DNA of 5,378 nucleotides, taken from contig JAWPNA010000248.1 of assembly GCA_045402695.1 (NCBI GenBank), positions 1 through 5,378 on the forward strand. The letters run 5' to 3'. The first letter of the stretch is position 1; every line of letters begins with the position of its first letter. This DNA is from JAWPNA01 sp045402695. GTDB taxonomy: Bacteria > Acidobacteriota > Polarisedimenticolia > JACPZX01 > DASXTC01. The notes below the pieces were generated by a model. The model made no database searches and had not been told where the DNA came from. It saw only the letters and a list, made by a program, of their open reading frames with translations. Made by a program: the position numbers and the translations under genes. Below, piece by piece: positions 1 to 4,662 of this stretch.

Positions 1-71
1 ACCATCCCGAGGATGGCTTTGTCGATGGGCTTCAGGTCATTCGGTTTCCCTCCTGCCTGCCATCCAAGCTA

Positions 72-218
72 CGGGGCTTCTGGCTCTTGCCCCGGCGGGA
101 CTGTCTCCCGCTGAACGCGCCAGCCTTCGCTGGACGCACAGCTGTACGAGGGGATCAGGGATCTGACGTGCTGAAGAAAGGCTCGCAAGGGCAGGCTTGA
201 TCCCGGCCACCTCGTGCG
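72..218. other. Highly foldable intergenic element (three hairpins plus a long-range stem)
   Basis: Almost every base from 72 to 137 can pair locally. Bases 72-77 pair with 89-94 (CGGGGC/GCCCCG). Bases 95-100 pair with 106-111 (GCGGGA/TCCCGC, 5-base loop). Bases 117-124 pair with 129-137 (8 pairs, one bulged A, CTTC loop). Further on, 146-150 (ACGAG) pairs with 211-215 and 151-157 (GGGATCA) pairs with 198-204, a 12-pair helix with a 6-base bulge around a 40-base interior. The pairings are read directly from the sequence; their function is inference. The element may be part of a structured 5' leader of the ACT gene. The first part may instead be a REP-like dispersed palindromic repeat. No T-tract follows any hairpin, so these are not good terminators. 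I do not recognise a known riboswitch class. Confidence 0.4.
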
Positions 219-229
219 CCGCCTGCGGA

Positions 230-297
230 CTCCCTCCCGCCGGTGGTAGGATCAGAACCAAGCGATCGAGGTCAGGGCGGGAGCCCGCAGAGGGAGG
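230..297 (+). promoter_or_regulatory. Possible Shine-Dalgarno-masking switch in the ACT gene leader
   Basis: The ribosome site of the ACT gene is GGGAGG at 292-297, 8 bases before the ATG at 306. Bases 290-296 (GAGGGAG) are perfectly complementary to 230-236 (CTCCCTC), which would hide it. Bases 234-241 (CTCCCGCC) are also perfectly complementary to 276-283 (GGCGGGAG). The two helices share 234-236, so they cannot both form fully. That is the geometry of an on/off translation switch. The pairings are seen; regulation is inferred, and purine/pyrimidine-rich GC DNA can give such matches by chance. Confidence 0.35.
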
Positions 298-305
298 TAA
301 CAGAC

Positions 306-743
306 ATGGCAGTGACGGTTCGCAAGATCACGCTCTGGCGCATGGAAGTGGAGAACAGGCCGGGCGTTCTGGCAGGAGTCCTCAAACCGCTGGCCGAGGC
401 GGGGGCCAACCTGCAAGTGGTGATGGCCTACCGGTATCCCGGCAACGAGACCAGAGCCGCGATCGAGCTCTATCCTGTCGCGACGAAGAAGGTCGTAGCC
501 GCGGCGCAGGCGGCCGGGATGAGTGCCTCGACTATCCCCACGCTGCTGGTGCAGGGGGACGACAGGCCGGGTCTTGGGCACGCCGTCGGGCAGGCAATCG
601 CCGACGCGGGTATCAATGTGGGGTTCCTGGTCACGCAGGTCATCGGCAGGAAGTCCTCGGCCGTCATCGGCTTCGACGGCGAGGAGGACGCGCGCACCGC
701 CGCTGCACTGATCAGAAAGGCGTCGGCCCGGAAGAAGAAATAG
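306..743 (+). CDS. Tandem ACT-domain protein, putative amino-acid-sensing regulator
   Basis: This is a 145-residue stand-alone protein made of two ACT domains. The first (about residues 7-60) carries NRPGVLAGVLKPLAEAGANL at 17-36. The second (about 77-138) carries DDRPGLGHAVGQAIADAGIN at 85-104. Both have the RPG-turn-plus-helix that in ACT domains contacts small ligands, usually amino acids, at a subunit interface. No catalytic domain is attached and the tail is basic (KKK), so a cytoplasmic sensor or regulatory role is inferred; the ligand is unknown. The ATG at 306 is preferred over the in-frame start at 243 because GGGAGG lies 8 bases upstream and the ACT fold begins just after it. The gene appears monocistronic: 390 bases separate it from the sigma factor. 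The leader is unusually foldable. The family call is firm, the function is not. Confidence 0.88.
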   Translation: MAVTVRKITLWRMEVENRPGVLAGVLKPLAEAGANLQVVMAYRYPGNETRAAIELYPVATKKVVAAAQAAGMSASTIPTLLVQGDDRPGLGHAVGQAIADAGINVGFLVTQVIGRKSSAVIGFDGEEDARTAAALIRKASARKKK

Positions 744-832
744 GCGCGCACTGGCACGGCGTACACGGCGCGATTAGACGGGGGCTCCGGGTTCAACCAG
801 CCCGCCACTCGGCGGTCACGAACGTCTACCGG

Positions 833-872
833 GCCTCGCGGGACCTGTTCCTCGGGCAGCGGTTCGCGAGGC
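833..872. other. Long imperfect inverted repeat downstream of the ACT gene
   Basis: GCCTCGCG at 833-840 and CGCGAGGC at 865-872 are perfect inverted copies. Inside, ACC (843-845) pairs with GGT (861-863) and TG (846-847) with CA (857-858) across a 2-base bulge. The resulting stem-loop of about 13 pairs sits 90 bases after the ACT stop codon. No T-run follows on either strand, so a factor-independent terminator is not supported. It could be a processing or stability hairpin or a protein-binding palindrome. Confidence 0.35.
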
Positions 873-912
873 ACTTGTTCAGCCGCAGGAGCCATCCCAG
901 TTTGCGGAATCC

Positions 913-963
913 TTGACAGACTTTGAGGCAAACTTGACGGAAACGTATGATTTCATTTAAGAT
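913..963 (+). promoter_or_regulatory. Probable promoter region of the sigma-factor gene (two overlapping candidates)
   Basis: Candidate P1 has -35 TTGAGG (923-928), a 17-base spacer and -10 TATGAT (946-951), predicting a start near 958. Candidate P2 has -35 TTGACG (934-939), an 18-base spacer and -10 TAAGAT (958-963), predicting a start near 970. A third box, TTGACA (913-918), matches the -35 consensus but has no partner at normal spacing. Either promoter would give a leader of about 165-175 bases. Matches are by eye to the general sigma-70 consensus, and the organism's own consensus is unknown. Confidence 0.45.
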
Positions 964-1133
964 AGGGGCCAATCTGAGCAAGAAAAAGCTTGGAATCGAA
1001 AGTGTCCGCCTAGAAAGAACCGACTGCGCCGCATGATGCAAGTGTCCAAATCGGCTTTTGATTAGGGTGCTTTCCGTGCACAAAATTCCTTTAGGGGGGG
1101 GAACTTTCGGGAGCCAGCTCCGGTGGCCAACCT

Positions 1134-2408
1134 ATGAACCGTCTGATCGAAACGCAAACCGGGAAGGAGTCGCGAAAGGCCGACAACGCGCGCCAGCACG
1201 GCCCCCTCCCGATTTATTTCCGTGACCTGAGGTCCTTCTCGCTGCTGACCAAGGATCGTGAGGTCAGCCTGGCCAAGCGCATGGAAGTCGGCGAGAAGGG
1301 ACTCACCAGAGTCATCCGAAAGAGCCTGCCGCTTTGGAAGAAAATGGTGCCTCCCGAGGCCAATCACTCGTTCAGAAAAGGGGAAATCCCTCGCCGGCAT
1401 CTCGATCGGCTCGTCAACCGGCTGGCCGCAGCCGCTCGACACATCCGAGAGGCCGAAAACGAGATCCGCTCGCTCAAGCTCAGGGTGGGATCAGGTGTCG
1501 AGAGGATGGGCGCCGCCACAGAGCGTCAGAAGGGAAAACCTTTGGGTGGGCTGCCCGTGGAGACCGTTCGTGCGAAAATACAGGAATACCGCAAGACGAA
1601 CCTCCGGATCGCCCGGCAGCTAGGGCTAACACCAACCGAACTGAAGCAACTCGCTGCTGCGGCAGTGGATTCGCGCGAGATTTTGGACCAGGCTCGCGAT
1701 GACATGATCCGCGCGAACCTGCGCCTGGTAGTGTTCTTCGCCAAGAAGTACGTCAACCGGGGGCTCTCGCTCATGGACCTGATCCAGGAGGGGAACCTGG
1801 GGCTGATGAGGGCGGTCGAGAAGTTCGAGTACCGTCGCGGCTACAAGTTCTCCACCTACGCCTTCTGGTGGATCAGGCTGGCGATGGACCGTGCGATCGC
1901 GAACCAGTCGCGCATCATCCACATCCCGGTTCACATGGACAAGAAGTACAAGAAGGTTTCCGAGGCGGCGAGGGAGCTCACCAAAGTGATGGGCCGCGAG
2001 CCTTCCTCGAAGGAAATCGCGCGCAAGATGCACATGCCTGTCGGCAAGATCAAGGAGATCCTCGAGCTGGTGAAGGACCCGATCTCCTTCGAGGGGAACA
2101 CCGAGGACGACGAGAACGGTGGACTGCTGCGCTACCTCTCAGATGACAAAGTGGAACCACCCTTTGAGCTCGTCCTGTCGCGCGAGCTGGCCAGCAAGAT
2201 CAAGGGGGTACTTGAGACTCTCTCTGTGAGGGAAGAGCGCATCATCCGGATGCGGTTCGGTATAGGCGAGAAGCGAAGCTACACACTCGAGGAGGTAGGC
2301 CGCTTCATGGGGCTCACTCGAGAGCGCATCCGACAGATCGAGGCGGAGACCCTCGAGAAGTTGCGATTTCCGATGGAGACAGAGAGGTTGCGGGAGTTTT
2401 TAAACTAG
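1134..2408 (+). CDS. Sigma-70 family RNA polymerase sigma factor (RpoD/RpoS-like, group 1/2)
   Basis: This 424-residue protein directs core RNA polymerase to promoters. Region 1.2 is at about 23-63 (PLPIYFRDLRSFSLLTKDRE). A charged, helical non-conserved segment follows at about 64-185. Region 2 (186-268) has ANLRLVV, KKYVNRG, DLIQEGNLGLM and the melting motif FEYRRGYKFSTYAFWWIR. Region 3 begins about 269, the acidic 3.2 linker is about 318-340, and region 4 (about 355-424) has the -35 helix LTRERIRQIEAETLEKLR. Region 1.1 is absent, which fits a group 2 or short primary factor. At the two -10 (-12) contact positions, E. coli RpoD Q437 and T440, this protein has L249 and D252. The start is the first ATG after an in-frame TAG at 1092; its Shine-Dalgarno is weak (GGAG at 1110-1113 is about 20 bases away). 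It is probably transcribed alone from the promoters at 923-963. The family is certain. I give no symbol because rpoD versus rpoS-like cannot be decided here. Confidence 0.95.
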   Translation: MNRLIETQTGKESRKADNARQHGPLPIYFRDLRSFSLLTKDREVSLAKRMEVGEKGLTRVIRKSLPLWKKMVPPEANHSFRKGEIPRRHLDRLVNRLAAAARHIREAENEIRSLKLRVGSGVERMGAATERQKGKPLGGLPVETVRAKIQEYRKTNLRIARQLGLTPTELKQLAAAAVDSREILDQARDDMIRANLRLVVFFAKKYVNRGLSLMDLIQEGNLGLMRAVEKFEYRRGYKFSTYAFWWIRLAMDRAIANQSRIIHIPVHMDKKYKKVSEAARELTKVMGREPSSKEIARKMHMPVGKIKEILELVKDPISFEGNTEDDENGGLLRYLSDDKVEPPFELVLSRELASKIKGVLETLSVREERIIRMRFGIGEKRSYTLEEVGRFMGLTRERIRQIEAETLEKLRFPMETERLREFLN

Positions 2409-2523
2409 GTGTCGGTTCTTGTCTTTGCACTAGCGGGTCAGATGGATCTACCAGGTTGGAATTCTGTAAACGATCGATTTGCGAAATTCTGTCGAGGCAC
2501 TGATACTGATAAGGAGGCCTATC
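2409..2523. other. Gap between the sigma-factor and Rieske genes with a short direct repeat
   Basis: These 115 bases have no gene and no clear terminator. The octamer AATTCTGT occurs at 2460-2467 and 2485-2492, 25 bases apart, flanking a CGATCG palindrome (2471-2476). It could be an operator but may be chance. Confidence 0.3.
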
Positions 2524-2526
2524 GTG
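2511..2526 (+). promoter_or_regulatory. Strong ribosome site fixing a GTG start for the Rieske gene
   Basis: AAGGAGG at 2511-2517 is followed after 6 bases by GTG at 2524. The reading frame opens further upstream (TTG at 2479) but has no ribosome site there, and the Rieske fold needs only the part from 2524. Confidence 0.8.
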
Positions 2527-2829
2527 GCAGACTTTGTCAGGGCTGTGAAAGTTGAAGACCTCAGTCCGGGTAACGCCAAAGTGGTCGAGGCCGCTGGCAA
2601 GAAACTTGCCCTGTTCAACTTAGCGGGAAAGTTCTACGCGCTGGACAACATCTGTCTCCATCGCGGAGGGCCGATCGGGGAGGGGTCTGTCGCGGGAACC
2701 ACCGTCACCTGCCCGTGGCATGGCTGGCAGTACGATGTCACCACCGGTCAAGCGACGATGAACCCAAACGCAAAGCTGGCCTGTTACGAAACGAAGGTCG
2801 AAGGCGACGACGTGCTCGTGAGCGTGTAG
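2524..2829 (+). CDS. Rieske-type [2Fe-2S] ferredoxin
   Basis: A 101-residue single-domain Rieske protein. The cluster ligands are all present: C44-x-H46 (CLHRGG) and C63-x2-H66 (CPWHGW), separated by 16 residues. This is the standard C-x-H...C-x-x-H pattern, with two Cys and two His binding one [2Fe-2S] cluster. The length matches soluble ferredoxin components of the BphF/NirD-like type. There is no signal peptide, membrane anchor or oxygenase domain, so it is probably a cytoplasmic electron carrier. Its partner reductase or oxygenase is not in the window, so the pathway is unknown. The GTG start follows AAGGAGG at ideal spacing. It lies 115 bases after the sigma factor on the same strand, and read-through from that gene is possible. 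Immediately downstream is a fragment of an OmpA-type gene, so its original downstream neighbour may have been lost. Confidence 0.93.
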   Translation: MADFVRAVKVEDLSPGNAKVVEAAGKKLALFNLAGKFYALDNICLHRGGPIGEGSVAGTTVTCPWHGWQYDVTTGQATMNPNAKLACYETKVEGDDVLVSV

Positions 2830-2846
2830 CTTTTCGCAGCCTCTGT

Positions 2847-2934
2847 GCAAGGAATCCAGTCGCCGACAACAGCACCGCGGTAAGGTAAGCAGCAGAACCG
2901 CAGGGTGGAGATCGTCATCGTCGTCAAGGGCTAA
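2847..2934 (+). pseudogene. C-terminal remnant of an OmpA-family peptidoglycan-binding protein
   Basis: One frame reads ARNPVADNSTA (2847-2879). The next frame reads GKQQNRRVEIVIVVKG then TAA (2884-2934). Placed end to end they match the characteristic tail of OmpA/Pal-like domains (...NPxAxNxTAEGRxQNRRVEI...). The frames join if one base near 2880-2883 is removed: GCG-GTAA-GGT would become GCG-GAA-GGT, restoring the expected Glu-Gly. The fragment therefore has lost almost all of its 5' end and carries a +1 frameshift. It begins within about 20 bases of the Rieske stop codon and has no start or ribosome site. The family is known from diderm outer membranes and periplasm. A sequencing error could explain the frameshift but not the missing body of the gene. 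Confidence 0.62.
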
Positions 2935-2940
2935 CGGGCC

Positions 2941-2974
2941 GGGGCACTAATAATTCTGCCCCTTCGGGCGGGGC
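2941..2974. other. GC-rich alternative hairpins at the junction of two gene fragments
   Basis: TGCCCC at 2957-2962 can pair leftward with GGGGCA (2941-2946, 10-base loop) or, through GCCCC (2958-2962), rightward with GGGGC (2970-2974, 7-base loop). On the - strand the second stem is followed by AGAATTATT, giving a weak terminator-like shape at the end of the receiver fragment. The stem has only 5 pairs and the tail is not a clean T-run, so terminator function is uncertain. Confidence 0.3.
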
Positions 2975-3123
2975 GGGTGCTCGCGGTACAGGCGCACGCC
3001 CTCGCGACCGTTGGGGGCCTCGAGGACACGGTGGCCCTCGGACTCCAGGGCGACGCGGAGGACGGCACGGACGTCGGGAGAGTCGTCGATGAGGAGGATG
3101 GCCTGTCTTTGATGGACTACCAT
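2947..3123 (-). pseudogene. Truncated response-regulator receiver (REC) domain
   Basis: A 58-codon frame starts at ATG (3123) and ends at TAG (2947). It reads like the first half of a receiver domain: strand 1 with the acidic pair in AILLIDDSPDVRAVL (D13, D14), helix 1, then ALESEGHRVLEAPNGREGV and YREHPP. The homology stops there, just before the strand that should carry the phospho-acceptor Asp (usually ...DLVLLDxxMP). The last residues (RPKGQNY) look unrelated. It therefore lacks the phosphorylation site, the switch Thr/Ser and Lys, and any output domain. The start has AGGA 7 bases upstream, and that site overlaps the TAG of the HEPN gene, so the two may be translationally coupled. I regard it as a decayed fragment. 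A small translated inhibitor-like peptide is possible but unproven. Confidence 0.7.
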
Positions 3124-3132
3124 GATGAGTTC

Positions 3133-3975
3133 CTATCCACCGTATTGACGTAGGATTCGCTTCGACAGTTCTTCAGGCGTAGGAATTCCTCTGACATCAA
3201 CGCACCTGCGCAATACGGCGGCAACCAGCTCGATGAACTCCTCTTGATCTCGATCTGACACGGGTGGGATGTAACCACCATGAATGAAGTTGTTTCGAAT
3301 GCCGTACATCCGATAGACTCGTTCAAACGCACTTCGCCTGCCGCGATCCAAGAAATGGTACGCGGACAGTGCTAGCCGTAGCCTCTTCTCCGCATCCAAT
3401 CTGAGTACCGCCTCAAGCGCCGCGCAACAGTCAAGAACCGAATCCAGAGGCCGATCCCGCTTGTAACTGGCGGCCCATCGGTTTAGAGCGATCCCGAGCG
3501 CCGGCCGCTTCCTTAACAGAGTGGCCCCGCTCTTGAGGTTCTCAATCAACTTCCTCGTCAAACGGTGTCTTGGCAGGCGCGGGGGAGTTCCTGGACGCGA
3601 CAGGCCTAGGGGAAGAGCTAGACGCCTTGCCTTTTCGAGCTCGTACTTGTACAGGCCCGTCAGCAATTCGAGGAGTGTGACGAGCGCGTCCTCCGCGATA
3701 GCGGAGTCGGAGGAGTTAAGAATGGCCCACCTAGACAGGCTGGGGCGACTCTTTCCCGTCTTCGAGGTCCGAAAGAGCTGGCTCACCTCCCAGCCAGTGA
3801 TCGAGGACTTCGCAAACACAGGATCCGCCTTGACATCCTGGTGGGACACGCCCCTGATTCGTAGGAACCCGAGGTCAACGTCGGTGCTGGGAGGCTTGAA
3901 TGCGAGGAGTAGTCTCGCCATCTCTTCTGCCCGCAGTCCACTCAGACGAGTTGAGCACATCGCTGCCGGAGTCAC
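3133..3975 (-). CDS. ApeA-like HEPN-domain protein (hypothetical)
   Basis: A 280-residue, mainly helical, soluble-looking protein. The C-terminal third resembles ApeA-like HEPN domains: RPLDSVLDCCAALEAVL (175-191), an Arg/Leu-rich helix, then YRMYGIRNNFIHGG (221-234). This contains R227-N-N-F-I-H232, the R-x4-6-H motif that in active HEPN proteins forms an RNase site at a dimer interface. The N-terminal ~160 residues are not recognised. HEPN proteins often serve in phage defence or toxin systems, but a role here is inference. No antitoxin, NTase or CRISPR partner is adjacent. The GTG at 3975 has no good Shine-Dalgarno, and ATGs at 3960 and 3921 are alternatives; the frame is closed upstream by TGA at 4060-4062. 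Its stop overlaps the ribosome site of the receiver fragment. The gene is intact between two decayed neighbours. Confidence 0.72.
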   Translation of the reverse strand: MTPAAMCSTRLSGLRAEEMARLLLAFKPPSTDVDLGFLRIRGVSHQDVKADPVFAKSSITGWEVSQLFRTSKTGKSRPSLSRWAILNSSDSAIAEDALVTLLELLTGLYKYELEKARRLALPLGLSRPGTPPRLPRHRLTRKLIENLKSGATLLRKRPALGIALNRWAASYKRDRPLDSVLDCCAALEAVLRLDAEKRLRLALSAYHFLDRGRRSAFERVYRMYGIRNNFIHGGYIPPVSDRDQEEFIELVAAVLRRCVDVRGIPTPEELSKRILRQYGG

Positions 3976-4108
3976 CGCAGCATCGCCGCCGCGCTCCGCC
4001 CCAGCAGCGTCCCATTCACGAACCGCCGTCCCGCCCGGCGCCGGCCCGGGTATTCTACCTCAGCGAGCAAGGAGTGAGAGCGTCACCACCGAGAAGGAGA
4101 CTTGCCGA
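3976..4108. other. Short GC-rich spacer upstream of the HEPN gene
   Basis: These 133 bases separate the MopE-like remnant from the HEPN gene. A -10-like TAGAAT is present on the - strand (4057-4052) but has no -35 at proper spacing. A - strand frame ending near 3976 with FVNGTLLGRSAAAMLR looks protein-like but is too short to call; it could be a further piece of the decayed gene to the right. Confidence 0.35.
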
Positions 4109-4656
4109 TCACCCGTCGATCACTCCGTTGCAGTCGTTGTCCTTCCCGTCAGTTCTGTTTCGCTTCGGCGTGCTCTCGCTCCCGCGCGGGTTGATCGTCG
4201 GGTCCGCATCGTTGCAGTCGCCACACGCGCCGCCGTAGGGGAAGCAGCTGTTGTCGCTCACGTAAAAACGTAGAAATCTGGACCGCCGTCGCGCTGCTGA
4301 AACGAACCCGTCGGAACCGTAGTGAACAGATCTCACGAGTTGCCAGAGGTCGTACGAGCGCCGTCATCAAAAAGTGTTCCCTCGCGCGAGCGATGGCTGT
4401 GGACGGTGACGATCACGCCCTGAACCGTCAGCGCGCCTGCGGCGCGGATGATGCTGTTCCATCTCTCTGATCGACGACGGTTCAAAAACCTCCGCTTTCT
4501 GATGATCGATAACAAGCAGCCGGCAATCGTCACGCAATCGCGGAAGCCGTCCGCATCGGCGTCCGGGCAGGAGGTCAGCATTGAGCCAGCGATGTCGCGG
4601 CCCAAGTAGGCGGCGACCGTCTCATAAAGGAGACCGAACATTACACGACCTCTCAT
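4109..4656 (-). pseudogene. Decayed gene with MopE-type Cys/Asp-rich metal-binding repeat
   Basis: Two segments in different frames look like parts of one protein. The first begins at ATG 4656, or better ATG 4641 (GAGAGG 7 bases upstream), and contains CPDADADGFRDCVTIAGC, then AAGALTVQGVIVTVHSHRS. It stops at TGA (4333-4335). The same frame then continues DLFTTVPTGSFQQRDGG...DFYVF to a TGA at 4258-4260. One added T in the run of five at 4264-4268 would join it to YVSDNSCFPYGGACGDCNDA and ...GKDNDCNGVIDG, ending at 4109. Patterns such as CGDCNDADPTINP and DNDCNGVID are typical of the putative metal-binding motif first known from the copper-binding protein MopE, found in secreted proteins. No signal peptide is visible and the usual Glu-x-Cys after the Pro-rich turn is missing. 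It begins 6 bases after the upstream gene's stop. I judge it a pseudogene; a sequencing error could explain one lesion but probably not both. Confidence 0.55.
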
Positions 4657-4662
4657 TCCGGT

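Larger units (their letters stand above)
744..1133. other. Intergenic region between the ACT and sigma-factor genes
   Basis: No coding region is supported in these 390 bases. Open frames crossing 744-930 on both strands lack ribosome sites and recognisable motifs. The region holds a 40-base imperfect palindrome (833-872), a promoter region with three TTGA boxes (913-963), an 8-base direct repeat AAGTGTCC at 1000-1007 and 1040-1047 (exactly 40 bases apart), and a run of eight G at 1094-1101. An ATG-ATG mini-frame of 10 codons at 1033-1065 has no ribosome site and is not called. Confidence 0.6.

Noticed and set aside
3..200. Open + strand frame of 65 codons running in from the left edge
   Set aside because: It has no start in the window and no recognisable motif, and it runs through the hairpin array, which is better explained as non-coding structure.
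37..261. Minus-strand 74-codon frame
   Set aside because: No ribosome site, no family motif, Ala/Arg/Pro-rich composition typical of shadow frames in GC-rich DNA.
197..916. Long + strand frame overlapping the ACT gene
   Set aside because: Its translation across 306-743 is Gly/Arg-rich nonsense relative to the clear ACT frame. The tail (NVYRASRDLFLGQRFARHLF) looks slightly protein-like but has no start or match.
1033..1065. Ten-codon ATG-ATG mini-frame in the sigma-factor leader
   Set aside because: No Shine-Dalgarno sequence and no attenuator-like codon bias, so a leader peptide cannot be supported.
2479..2507. Promoter TTGCGA-N17-GATACT for the Rieske gene
   Set aside because: The predicted start would fall inside the ribosome site, and both boxes match poorly.
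2926..2976. Integron attC-like site at GTTAGCC on the - strand
   Set aside because: GTTAGCC does not fit the core-site pattern GTTRRRY, no matching inverse core is placed correctly and no integrase is present.
4052..4057. TAGAAT as a -10 box for the HEPN gene (- strand)
   Set aside because: No -35-like hexamer at 16-18 bases. GTGACG is 23 bases away, too far.
3521..4273. Plus-strand frame of 250 codons
   Set aside because: It is Ser/Arg/Pro-rich and antisense to the HEPN gene, whose motif and helix pattern are convincing. It has no ribosome site.
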